In this document: positions 11,773 through 23,800 of the stretch, piece by piece
Numbering within the stretch: the stretch's first letter is position 1
Layout of the letters: each line of letters starts with the position of its first letter
Assembly (NCBI GenBank): GCA_963682055.1
Contig: OY821745.1
Span: forward strand, 4,161,501 to 4,225,500
Source: Primula veris
Taxonomy: Eukaryota; Streptophyta; Magnoliopsida; Ericales; Primulaceae
Direction: 5' to 3'
DNA: 64,000 nucleotides
The notes under the pieces: model-generated
Seen by the model: only the letters and a program-made list of their open reading frames with translations
What the model was told of the DNA's origin: nothing
Databases searched by the model: none
Made by a program: the position numbers and the translations under genes

Positions 11773-13133
11773 GCCAAGAAGAGGAAAAAAATCAAACATT
11801 GTTTAGGAATTTAATCATAGCTCTCTTGAAAGTATATGATTGTTACACAAACTAAATTATTGTGATCCCATTATTAGGTTTAGTGATATATCGAAGGTAA
11901 AATTACTGTTTATTACACCAACCTATTGGTGGTTAAGAATTTACATATTCATCTTTTAAGATTAACAATTTACATAATTGGTGGTTAGTGATCACGTTAC
12001 CGCTTCCAATTATGATTTAAAGGTAAAACTAACATCGCATATGATCAACAATCAGCTAAAAAGTTAACATAAATCAATTAAAGTGTGTTGATTGGTGAGT
12101 ATGTAAATTGTTAATATTGTAATCTAAATATATAAATTATTAATCATCAATAGGTTGGTGAAGTAAACTATAATTATCCCCTATCTAGAAGGTATTTGTG
12201 TAATCATCCAACCCAAATAAAACAACAAAACTGAAAATTTGAGCCAAGTTAATCGCCAACAGCCATATATACACTAAAAAAAACAGTTAAACGAAGACGG
12301 AAATTAGCTACGGAAATTCCGTCACAGTATATAACGATGGAATTGCTACGGATTTCCGATGGATTTTGATTTGTGAAATTTTAATACAAATTTGCGACGG
12401 ATTAACTATGAAAATAAATGAGTTGACCGAGTGTCGGTGGGAGTTGAAAATAATTCGTAGTTCTCAAGCTATTTCGTAGCTATTCTTTTTGCATATTATT
12501 TTTAAAAACAAAATATTTAAATTGATTTAGATGACTTCAGTCAGGGGCCATTGGGTCCACAATATCCGTAGCTATTTACTCGCTATTTCATAGCTATTTC
12601 AATTGTAAATATAGTATTATTTCACATCCACACATTTATTACGAAGATATCTATCTCTCAATTTTAATACAAATTTGCGACGGATTAACTATGAAAAAAT
12701 TTATTACCGGTTTATATCATTTATTATGATAGTTAATACAACAAATTTAATGTTGTTAAATGCTAATCATTATACATTTTCATATCTTTTCAAATATTCG
12801 TATCGCTTATATATTGAAAAATATTAATCATTAATTACATACCATTTTAATAGTGATGGGCTGAGATAAAAATAAGTCAATTGCAATTATTCATCATTAA
12901 ATATATAATTAAATAATAACAGTATGAGACAAATGTAATTTTCTAAAATAAAATTTCAAGGACGTAATAGTTCTTTGATTTCTGTTTATGGACTTTAAAA
13001 AATTTCAAGGAAAATTGGTTCCAAACAAAAACCCTAACATTGCTATTTGGCCGCCATATATATATATATCCGATCAATACTCTCTCCCTCAGAAAAACAA
13101 CCCAAAACACACCGCACAACCCAAAATACACTC

Positions 13134-13229
13134 CATGATCCCAAAATCAATATTCTCTGTCTTCGCAAGGTATTCTACGCTCCCTCCCTCTCTCTCTATT
13201 TCTTTAATTTTGTGTTATAATTCAAATTG

Positions 13230-13262
<33 letters not shown>

Positions 13263-16200
13263 TTAATTAACACTTGAGTAGTTATTTCTTTAATTTTGTG
13301 TTATAATTCAAATTTTTTTACAGTTTGTTTTGTGGGTACACTACAAGAAAATACATCTTTGGCAACGAATTCGTGCAACGAAAAAAAGATTTGTTGCTGA
13401 AAAGTCACCATTTTGCAACAAAATTGCACTCTGTTGTTGAATAACATACATCTTGCAACGTAAGAAACTTTGTTGTTGAATAGTGGTCTATTAGCAACAA
13501 AATACCATAAACGTTGCTGAAAAGCTCTTTTATCTGCATCAAGTGAAAAATATTGTTGCTGAATCCAAAAACCTTTTGCAACGACACAAATTTGAACAAT
13601 TTTAAGTTAAAGATCTATATGTCGCGGTGTCATTTTTCTTTTACAATTTGAACTATTAGACAACTTATAATGTTATGATTTCGTGAATACTTATTTATTC
13701 ATTACATAATTTTCATTGGTAAGTTAGAAAGTAAGTTAATTGGTTGTTAGTTTAACCTAACGAAAAACGTTTAAAAATGCTGTTCACTCCCTCTAAAATT
13801 TAGTTGAATCTGGCCAATAGTATCAAATAAAATGAACTTTTAAAATAAAATGAAAATTTAAAATAAAATAATTTTTGGAAATTAGAATAAAAGGGTCATA
13901 TATTGGATTTAATCTGTCAATATGTTTTAAAGAAGGACCAATGGATAAATAGTTACAAATTAGAAAGCAAAATATTGTGTGGTAAAATGAAACAAAATAA
14001 AAGAAGTGGCCTTTAAAAATACATAGTTTGTAGGGTTACACTACTTATTATAAGCTCCAAAAGAAAAGGAGAGAGAGAGAGAGAGAGAGAAGAAGGCGCC
14101 GCCTCCCTCATCTCCTTCATCGTCTGTGGTCATTTCTCCTTGCTTTAAAGCATCTGTTCTCTCCCTTTCTTATGTTTTATCATCATATCTGTTAATTTAT
14201 ATTTTTATTTCTGTTTTTGTTTTTGTATTTGCATTTGAGAATTACATCTTTTATTTATCATTTTTATACAACATATATCATCTTTTTTTTGTTTGCTACT
14301 TAAATTGCGATTTTGCCCTTGGATTTTGTTCACTGGTTATTAAGGTTTTGGCATAAAATAATTTAAGATTTAGGGTTTATTTTTTAGTACAAATAAACTG
14401 GAATCTGTTAATTAGATCTGGTATTTGGTGTTTCAGACTTATTTTTGTTGATATGTCATGTCTAGTTTTGTACTTCTATTAATTCTCGCTTTAACATAGG
14501 ATTAAGAGCGGGACATGAAATTGAAACTATGTAAATTCAAGTTCTTAAATACCCTTTATTAGCTCGCATGAATAGTTGGCTTGTTTGGGTGGAGCTTTTA
14601 AGCTCAATCTATTTTGATTTTTAAAAATGTTTTTAAGTATTTTAATTCTTATGCTTGTAACTTTCTCTCTCTTATCGTTGATTTTTAAAAATGTTTTTAA
14701 GTATTTTAATTCTTAATTTTGTTGATATAGCATGTCTAGTTTTGTACTTCTATTAATTCTCGCTTTAACATAGGATTAAGAGGGACATGAAATTGAAACT
14801 ATATAAATTCAAGTCCTTTTTATCCTTTTATTGGCTCATATGAATAGGTGGCTTGTTTGGATGGACCTTTTAAGCTCATTCTGTTCTGCTTAGAAGCTGG
14901 TATTTTGAGTCTGTTTTATTTTACTACATTTTCTTGGGTACATTTAAGAAGCCGTCTTTGTTGGGTTTTCTTCCCATCAACCTTTTTTTTAAGTTTGTTT
15001 TTAGACCAGAAAGTGTAGAAATATTAAGCTAGATCGATTGTACCTTTTTTTGGTAAGGGTTAGTTTTCTGCTTGAACTAAAAATTAGTTTCTAGTTTTTA
15101 TAATCTGCATCAGATTTGTCATTAGGATTTGGTATTCTGCATCAACAGGTATCGGATTGAATAGATTTGCAAGAGTTCTGACTTTGTCAAATGATCCAAG
15201 TCCTGGGTACAACATTGAACAGGTAGAAACTTATTTCCCTTTTTGTTCCTTCCCTTTTTAGCGGATATGATTGGATTTGTGCATACGAATGACGTTAGTA
15301 AGTTGGCATACACATTGATGCAATGAGCTACTAAGTTTTTGGTCCTTTCTTATATTCTTGTTTGACTGCAGCTTTTAGGTAAATCAGTTTGCTTTCTAAG
15401 TTTGAGAAAGAAAAAGACGGGTTTGTATTGTTCCAACTACTAAATACTGAGTACTCATATGGTCATGTAGGATTATTGCTTCTTCTCATAAAAAACTCAT
15501 ATGGTTGTCTATGTGTGTGGCTGATTTTAAACTCTCACCATTGTTTGTTAACCAATGTGTCAATGTCATGTCTGACTTCCTTGATTTGTTTCTGAAAAAA
15601 AATATAAATTTTATGTTAATATTATATTGTTCTATTTTTTTAGTTTTTTTTTACAATTACTGATACTACATTACATGTTGATACACAAGATAATTTGATG
15701 TCTTTCTTTTGTTTTGAATTTTGAAGACTGCAGAGTATCCTTACGCTCCTGGCTAAGAGACTAGTTTCTCGTATGTAGTATATGAGAAGGGTTGTTTGAG
15801 AATTGTTTTTTTGTATATATATTAGGAAATGTGAAATCGCAAGGATTGGCTATTGAGAAGAAGATCGAATATCTCGAAGATTTGTATGTAAAAGTAATTA
15901 TCTTTTTCCTCTGTTTTTTTTTTTAATTTTATTGGATGATGGGAAGTTTGATATATATGGAAAAGTAATTAATCTTTTTCCTCTGTTAGATATATAGTGA
16001 ATAGTTTGATTGTATTAAGCTATAGCATTTAATAGGTTTCTGTATCTCACTTAGATCTTTTGGTTCAATTTGACCATTACAAAAAAGTTTACTTTTTAAA
16101 TGAAGTGTTATGGGTACTTTTGTTAGTATTTGGAAAAAGTAATCTTCTGTTTCCGGATTATTGAATGTTAGTCAGTAGGTCATACTAGTGAAGTAAGTGT

Positions 16201-17463
16201 CATAGTAATATTTGTTAGAAAAATAGAAAAGTAGGAAAGAGTACATCTTTTGGGGATTTTAAGCAAGCACAATCTTATCTACGAGGATATCGCGACATAA
16301 AGATGTGATATTTTCTGTACTTGCACACTTTTCTTGAACTTATGATTGGTAAAGTTAAGATTTTGCACAGCTAAACTGAGCAAAAACCGTATCATGTTTT
16401 GCTCGCATTCCTTGTTCATCCAAACTATTTTTGAAGAATTTTGGTTATGGTACAAGTAATGCAAGCAGCGAGCTGAAAGGAAGATGAAAACCTGAAAACT
16501 GAAAAGGAAAGCAGTCGTTACTTGCAAGGAAACCTGAAAACTGAAAAGATTGTGTTTTTTTAGTGCAAATGACTTCAATTTAAATCTACGATATCTAGCT
16601 CATTAGTTAAAAATGTCCTTTTATTGTTTTTATCTATACCAGGTCAGCAATAGAAGATCACGTCGATGGATAAATGATAGGCGGTTGATGGAACTTGTTC
16701 CTCGTCTAGATGCTGAAGAAATAAGAGGCTTGTTTGCACCGCCATGGGGTAATTGTTTTGTTTTGATAAAGTTCATTTTTTAATGCATTCATTGCAGTAT
16801 AGGTATAATGATTTGTTTGCTTTTATAGTTTTATGTAATTCTAGTGTCTTCAGATATGTTCTTCTTACAGAATTAGAGTTGAACAAATCTGTTGTACTTC
16901 GACTTCACTTTATATGCTTTTTAGTTTTTGGGCTTCGGAAACTCTTTTTTTTCCTTGATTACTGGCTTTACAAACTCATTTGCCTTACAGGTTCCAACTT
17001 TTCTCGTAAGATAGGGTCCAAAAACTTATTTAATTGAAAAATGATTGAGCTTCCAAATTTTCTTATAACAAGTTATATATCTATTCTACACTAGTATATG
17101 ATTAGCAAAAGATCCATCAGTTGTATGATTCATGCAAGAATGATTCGTTACATTTTTTTTGAAAGTTTTTATTCTTTTGGGTGTGAGCATGATTACTTTC
17201 AGAGAAAAAACCAATCTTGAAAATTTTACTAAATGGAAGCGAAATACTGAATCTAAGTATTTGGTCATATTTAGATCTGAACAAGATACACTTTCTCTTC
17301 TCTAATTCCGTCATGTTCCTTTTGGAATATGCTACTAGGTTTCTGAATGATTGAGCTACTACTTGCAGGTGAGGAAGGTCCACAATCTACATTTTCCATG
17401 ACAAATGTTGAGGAGTGGGATAAGTTTAGGCATATCTACATTTTCCACAATCGGAACCGTTAG
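13134..17463 (+). pseudogene. Captured host-gene exon fragments inside the CACTA element
   Basis: Three stretches have AG/GT borders and protein-like reading. 15149-15222 reads IGLNRFARVLTLSNDPSP.. . 16643-16748 reads VSNRRSRRWINDRRLMELV.. and continues through PRLDAEEIRGLFAPPWG. 17369-17463 reads EEGPQSTFSMTNVEEWDKF.. and then runs to a TAG at 17461-17463. The last two join in phase across their intron (G|GT GAG). A leader-like stretch with ATG at 13134 (MIPKSIFSVFA, then GCAAG|GTATTC) and a second 5'-UTR-like stretch with (GA)n at 14071-14090 suggest that promoter and untranslated sequence were taken too. I do not recognise the parent gene. An internal 270-bp direct duplication (14446-14540 and 14720-14810) lies between fragments. 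Confidence 0.6.
13339..13600. mobile_element. Nested CACTA-family terminus
   Basis: CACTACAAGAAAA at 13339 is the classical plant CACTA terminal sequence. It is followed by about 250 bp with repeated TTGCAACGAA / GTTGCTGAA motifs in both orientations, as in subterminal regions. These motifs differ from the CTACGGAAAT family of the host element. No matching right end (TTTTCTTGTAGTG) was found, so it is a truncated or one-ended relic. Confidence 0.55.
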
Positions 17464-17940
17464 ATGTTTAGTGGGTCATGGAAGTATGTGAACCGTTTTT
17501 GACATTTTAATATTTTGGGCATGTAATATTTGCTAGTATCGTTACTGTTACGTAATATGAATTCGGTTAAATTTTGTTTATCATTATAGCATGTTATTTG
17601 GCTTGTGGATTAGTTTTATTTATATCTATTAATGTTTATTTAATAAATTTATTTTTTATTTAATTAATAAAATTAATTCTGTTAATTGTATTAAAATATT
17701 TTTTTATTTAAATAATCACACTAGTGTGACGGAATTGGCACGGGTTTGTCATATTGATAAATTTATAATATATATTAAATTAAATATCAAAATAAAAAAT
17801 ATATTATAATAAAAAAAATTGCGATGGAATAGCCATGTATATTCGTGGGTAACTATTCACTGTTATACTATATTTATATTGTAATTTATTCTATATAATT
17901 GGTTTTGTGAGACTTTTGCTACGGAATTTTGTAGCAAATA

Positions 17941-18075
17941 CAAAACTTAGAGACGGAAAATCCGTCGCTATAATGTCACTAAATACAAAACTTAGAGACG
18001 GAAAATCCGTCGCTATAATGTCACTAAATACAAAACTTAGAGACGGAAAATCCGTCGCTATAATGTCACTAAATA
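17941..18075. repeat. Three tandem 45-bp subterminal repeats of the CACTA element
   Basis: Three consecutive, essentially identical 45-bp units, each containing GAGACGGAAAATCCGTCGCT, a short palindrome around GGAAAATCC/CCGTCG. Together with the flanking singletons they form the right subterminal region. Confidence 0.9.
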
Positions 18076-18560
18076 GCTACGGAATAAGATTTCCGTAACA
18101 AACATTTAGCCACAAGCACTTTAGCTACGGAAATCAGAGACGGAAATTTTCGTCACAAAGAGCCAATCTGCGACGGATTTCACGTTTTAGCGACGGAAAA
18201 ATCCGTCGCTGTATTGCTGTTGTGTTGTAGTGATAAGCACACAAATGATGTACTAATATGAAGTGCATCTGTAACTAGAAGAGGTGGTACACTAACTCTG
18301 AGATCCCACTGAAATGTTACTCAACTTGTGTAAAATTGTAAAATATATAAAAACTCACACCAACTAATTGAATTGGATGGTAACATCATACCATACAGTA
18401 AAATAGAAATAAACTGCATGAGGTTATATTGATGAAGAAACAATTAATAGAAATATATAAAAGAGATAAGATAAACATACTTATAAAACAATAACTTCGG
18501 TAGGTGGCGTTTGATTTTCAACGATAATATAATAAGTAAAAGACAGTAAATATTGTACAA

Positions 18561-19033
18561 TGTTGTTCTTTCTTATTGATCGGTATAATTATTGTTTGGA
18601 TTACAGTTTCTTATTACACTTGTGCTCGGTATAACAACTTAATCTTGGTTTTTATCTTGATCTTGGTCTTTATCTTTTGATCTTTGGTGCTCGGTCTTTA
18701 ATCTTGCTCGGATTGCTTTCTAGTGAGATAATCTCTGACAGATTTCTCTCTTTTATCTCCTTCTCTCTATATTTTTCAGACAGATTTTAGGTCACTTTTT
18801 CAGTGAAGATGCTTGGCTATTTATAGGCACTTATGGCTCATAGAATGTTGACAAATTTCTCCATCTCATGCGTCATTTCGTGGGCTTTTCCGTCGGGGGC
18901 TTTCTCTAATTAACTGTCCCAAAGTGTGGAACATCATTAAGTCTTATTACTTAAGCATTGGATACCCTATAATGTTTGGGTCAACTTATACCCGAATAGA
19001 TATATTCGGGTCTAATTTTTATGTTCTATCACA
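18561..19033 (-). mobile_element. Solo LTR (473 bp) in MATE intron 1
   Basis: Starts TGTTGTTCTTTC and ends GTTCTATCACA, with perfect 5-bp target duplications TACAA on both sides (18556-18560, 19034-19038). A TATA-like CTATAAATAG lies on the minus strand near 18817-18827, which sets the element's transcriptional direction. No internal domain is present, so it is a recombination remnant. A diverged relative lies near 42010-42260. Confidence 0.8.
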
Positions 19034-19948
19034 TACAAAACTAGTTATCATCAAACTCTCACGGTAGTTAACACAATCATATGGTTTCCGATTTTGATTC
19101 CATTATTATCTCATTTAAAACCAATTTAAAAAATGAGCAATATTTCCATCAACACAAACTTCCCTTCGAGTTCGTGTACAAATACCAATGCTTTAAAAAT
19201 GTAATAATTCTATTGTTTATTACTCGGATTGTTAAGATTTAATTATGAATGTATAAGGAGAGATAACTAACCACATAACTCTCAAGATAGCTAACACATA
19301 CTCATTTCGTTCCATATTTTTAATCCATCAATACTTTTTAGAAATTTCCACAAAATGTAAGAAAAGAAAAACAATCTAAGAAATGAGCAATATCACTATC
19401 TTAACGTTTGTTTTGCTTTGTTCTCTAAAGCCTTTTTTCTTCAAAACTAATATAAATGTTTAAAACAGAACTCGACAGTCGACACAAACTTCCCAACGAG
19501 TTCGTCTGCACGACTGTGCATGCCAGGGCTTTAAAAACAAAAGCATTCTAATGTTTATTACTGTATTTCTCAGCATAACAACGCTTAAATATGAGATTGT
19601 TAAAATTTGATTATGAACGAATGATAAGAGCTAGCTAACCACAAAGTAGTAACCGGTGACACCAGCAAAGCAAGTCGCCATGGTGGCACTAGAGAGAGCA
19701 AGTGCCCCGAGATGGCCTATGAACACAACCGATATCATCTGAAGACTGTATTGCAAGAATCCTATCAAGATCAACGGCCCAGCTAGCTCCAGTTGCTTCC
19801 GCAGCTCCGTACGGACATCCGAGCTGATTAATTTCTCAGTTAGTAGAATACTGTCTTCGCCGTTGCCTCTTCCATTTATCGGTGGAATCAGATGAATCTC
19901 TGGAGCTTCTTCCTTTTTGCTTCTCTCATTCATTTTTTCGGATTTCAA

Positions 19949-20836
19949 ACGTGAAAGAGTTAAATTACAGAGTTTTTAGTCAAGAATGAAGAGTTCAGAG
20001 TTTAATACACTAAATAGAATATGTATTTAAGGACCTTAATCGGTCCGAAAGTTAGTTATACATAAATTATAGTGCATTGATTGGAGTATATGGAATATGA
20101 TCGGTACACCACTTCTGTATGCCTAACTATAAGCTGTGACCATTTAATTAAGAAAAGTATGTCTATTTTTCTCCCTACTTAAACAAAATTTGATTTATTT
20201 TTTTTCAAGTGTCACAATTCAAGAAATGGAAATCATTGAAATGAGTTCACAGTTATCCCGAAAATAAGGAAATAACAAGAAACTGTGTTCGTTGTCAATA
20301 AGAGGATATAAAAGGAAAGACCTTCCTATAACTTGATGTATGATTGTATACCAGCTAACTTAGGAAAATTTGGAAGTGCCAACCCGAGTCCAATTAATGT
20401 TAATTTTGGGAAAAACTCAACTGAATAGTCCGATCTTCAGGTAAGATTTATTTATATCGTTTAATTTGGAGTTATCGTTGCTCCCTATCACTGCCTAGTT
20501 GCTCACTTAAGTGAAGTCTGCAATCTAAAGTTAATCTTGAGACGGCAAAGAGCACCAGACTAGTAGAAAGGTACACAAACTTGTAAAATTCAAGTACAAG
20601 TAAGAATTAACATATGTATCATCTTACAAATTCCCTTAACAGAAGATACAAACCTTATATATGCAAATTATGTGAAACATTCAGCAATATCGAACAAGAA
20701 CGAGAAGTAAAGACTAGATTGTATAAACTCAGATAGAGAACCTGGGGACTGCAGTATACAGCCTCCCCAATCGACAACGATAACATCAGAATAACATGCT
20801 TTTTAAAATAATTTATAAAAATTATTGGATAACGGA
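19949..20836. other. Intergenic spacer, MATE 5' side to PIRL 3' side
   Basis: About 890 bp between two minus-strand genes. Apart from the possible MATE TATA box and presumed PIRL 3' untranslated sequence (from 20836 upward in coordinate), nothing recognisable is seen. Confidence 0.5.
20021..20030 (-). promoter_or_regulatory. Possible TATA box of the MATE gene
   Basis: TTAAATACAT on the minus strand, about 75-80 bp upstream of the ATG at 19948. The position fits a core promoter; the motif alone is weak evidence. Confidence 0.35.
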
Positions 20837-23800
20837 TCAGCGCTGTTCATCTAGATAATGAGTTGCTGGAGATCTGGGTGATCCGAGATATCCAGAAACA
20901 CCTGAAACCACGTTATTTAACCACGAGGTACTACGTGTTAGCCAACCATTTTGTGCTTCATCGTTAACCTCAAGCATACTCCTCCTCTCTTCTTCTTCCA
21001 ATATTTCAAGCCACCTCTTAGCCATAAACTCCTTAACAGCATCGACACCTTCTCTCACTACCTCCATTGGTGGAATCTCCAGAGGATTCTCATCCAAATT
21101 TAGCTTCACTAAGCTATCGAGCCGACCAAAAGTATCGGGTAGAGCATGGATTTGGTTGTTGTTGAGGTCCAGTTCTCTTAGTTTGGTTAAATTACCTATT
21201 GAGTGAGGGAGTTCTTTTAAGTCAGTGAAATTGCTACCCAGATTGAGAATCTCAAGATTTATTAACCTGCCGATGGAACTTGGTAGGCCTCGGAGTTCGT
21301 TAAAGTGCACATCTAGAGTGATAAGAGATCTCATCTCTCCTATAGAGGTTGGGAGAGAACAAAGTTTGTTTAAATGGACTGATAGCCTTGTAAGGTTCAC
21401 TAGCTCGTACCCTATGTTTGTTGGCAGGTAATTTAGTCGATTGAAGCTAGCGTCCAGCTCAACCAATGACCTAAAATAATAAATAACAAAATAAAAACGT
21501 GCAAGTAAAGAGACGTTAGACTAGATAGATGGTTTTTTTTAATGTATGCGGAGCTTACTTGCAGTGACAAATGCTGTTTGGCAATATGTCGAGTTTGTTT
21601 CCAGAAACATCTAGAATCTTCAAATTGAGTAACTTTCCGATCGAATCTGGTAAAGATTCAAGGAGGTTTGAAGAAACATAAAGCTCTTGGAGATTTTCTA
21701 GATCTCCAATACAATCTGGAAGCTCCTGTTTCCATCCAATAATACGAAGAACAACATAAAAAAGAAATTTAAGAAGACGAAGCAGTAGGCCAATTGCTTA
21801 TTATACTCTCATACCAATAAAGGTTACGAGTTTTTGTCTTTTAACTGCTAGTACGTTTATTTTACAGAACGGCAAAGGTCAGACACATAATAGTCATAAT
21901 CCTCAGATAACAGGAGAGCGGTTTATGGCATGCCAAACTTAAAACATTTGAAATCAAAAGCATTTAGTAATCAAATCATTATCTTCCACTCTACAATGAG
22001 GCCTTGGTCTCTAGTTCCTACTAGATCCAACCATTATGTTCGCTTACATCATTCTTTTTAATTTTAATTTTCAATAAGGAAAAAAGTGAACTATAAAGAA
22101 AAAGATAAAACAGCACTCTACTCAGATTGCACCAATATATTTGTTCAAATTCCACAAAGATTCCAACTGCAAATAAAAAAAAGTACCTCTTCATCCCATT
22201 TTAAGGCAAATTTCGCTCTGGTTCTTAAGCATAAGGCAGGCTAACGTTTAAAAAATCTTGGTTTCTAAGCCGATCAACCAAAAACACGCTAACTTATAAG
22301 CAAAAAATAAATAAATCCACTTAACCTTAAAAATGCAAAGGAACACTTTATTAAGTTTTAAAATATAAGAAGCGGTTCATAAAAAAGATTTACCTGAAGC
22401 TGATTGGATGACAAATTAAGCACCACCACTCCCTGTAGTTTCCCCAGAGCTTTGGGAAGGCTTCGTAATTGCCGCTCGGAAAGATCTATTTTCTCCGTCT
22501 TATTCTCAAAAGCCTCATTTAAAATAGCGAGGACTTCTTCATTCACCTCTTCATTTGCGACATCCTTGGCTTCCTCTGCCACGCCCTTACCTTCCACAGC
22601 CGCCTCGTAGATCCTCGTTAGCTTGGCCTCTGCTTCACTAAGCAACTTAGTGTATGCCTTGTGCATTTCGTCTAGCGATATCACCGCCTTGAATGCATCT
22701 CTTTCCTTCTCAGCCTCGGTTTTTGCATCCTGTTAAAATATTAGTTTGAACTATTACAGTAAGTAATCCACTAAGAGGCATTCTGACTTCTGAGTTAACT
22801 CGTTCCGAAGAATTAATCAGATACTGTAAAATGAAGAGAAATAGGAAACAAAATGTCGTTTCAAAACCAGCTCTTTTAGAAAACATCAATTGTACATAAA
22901 ATCTCAAGATTTGTAAAAAGGGTTCCTATACGAGAGCTCTTTGGGAAAAAGAAACTAGAAATTTTAATGTAGATCCTAGTCTTTATATAGAAATATGTTA
23001 TTTCAATTGTAAGTTGCAGCCTAATGATCCCTATTTCTTCTTAATTGTCTCTAAAATGACGAACCACTATAACTGATTAACAAAGGGTATGGTTACATTG
23101 GTATTCCCTATATCTCGTACTCCCCTTAGACACAATTGAATGCCAATTTTATTGCTCTAAATTTTAGTATTTAGAGTTGTTAAATGCGGATTTTGAACGA
23201 CTAAGCTAACCTACTTATGACTGAGAAAGAAAACTGGGTTAAAAGAACTTAAGATTTCTAGATTTCTCGAGCAAAAATAACAACATTTCTTAGTCATTTG
23301 ACCTGATCAGCCAATTACACTGCAGATTTAGAGCAAAAAACAAATAAGTGATTTTCAAATCGGCAACTAAACAAGATTTAGGTACACTAGTACATGTATG
23401 CAGTCAGATACTATAGAACTGAACTGACATCGAAATCAATTGTTGAAACTAATCTCAGCTGATTATAAAATCTTCAAATAATCCATAAAAAGGGCTAGTA
23501 ATTGATAATCAACTTTCTGCCCCCTTCCAAATTAGCAGATCATTATCTTAATTTGAGTATTTAACGGAATCTCAACACAAGTTACACTAGAGTAACTAAA
23601 ATTTGGTAACTAAAATTTGATAACTAAAATTTGATATTCAAATATTTCTCATCAAAGCCACATTGAATATCAACTTTCTGTACAAAATCGATTAACTTGA
23701 CAAAAGTTATAAAAAAACAGTCACCTTCTTGTAATCCCCCAAATATTACAATTATTAAGTAATCAAGATCAAAATTAATTAATTACTAGCCAAACAGTCA

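Larger units (their letters stand above)
12272..18232. mobile_element. CACTA transposon, about 6 kb, gene-fragment-carrying (Pack-type), in MATE intron 1
   Basis: The left end is CACTAAAAAAAACAG; the right end, read in reverse complement, is CACTACAACACAACAG. The flanking trinucleotide is ATA on both sides (12269-12271, 18233-18235), the 3-bp target duplication expected of CACTA elements. Both ends carry dense subterminal arrays of CTACGGAAAT and GACGGA..TCCGTC motifs (12296-12460, 17930-18210), the usual transposase-binding layout. No TNPA/TNPD-like frame is present, so it is non-autonomous. The interior holds spliceable plant exon fragments, listed separately. Confidence 0.85.
6553..19948 (-). 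pseudogene. MATE/DETOXIFICATION efflux carrier, frameshifted in exon 5
   Basis: Plant MATE proteins export small organic compounds by H+ or Na+ antiport through 12 membrane helices. Exons (minus): 19640-19948, 8884-9428, 8500-8586, 8061-8117, 7589-7825, 7395-7512 (or 7394-7512), 6801-6887 and 6553-6711. Conserved stretches include [72 protein letters not shown] and GCGWQKKGAYVNLGAYYLVG. The 87-nt and 57-nt exons are typical of the family. Exon 5 is 237 nt, but the flanking phases need 239 or 236: near 7771-7777 the frame shifts between QPQVAKL and VGLCLAAAEG. Read as given, the product loses its C-terminal third. Intron 4 uses a GC donor (AAG|GCAAGT). Intron 1 is about 10.2 kb and full of transposons. 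A sequencing error at the shift would make this an ordinary ~533-residue carrier; otherwise it is a recent pseudogene. Confidence 0.75.

Noticed and set aside
17907..18098. 63-codon frame with a threefold peptide repeat
   Set aside because: It is the translated 45-bp subterminal repeat of the CACTA element.
12272..18232. Autonomous CACTA with transposase
   Set aside because: No long transposase frame or recognisable TNP exons; the coding-like parts look like captured host exons.
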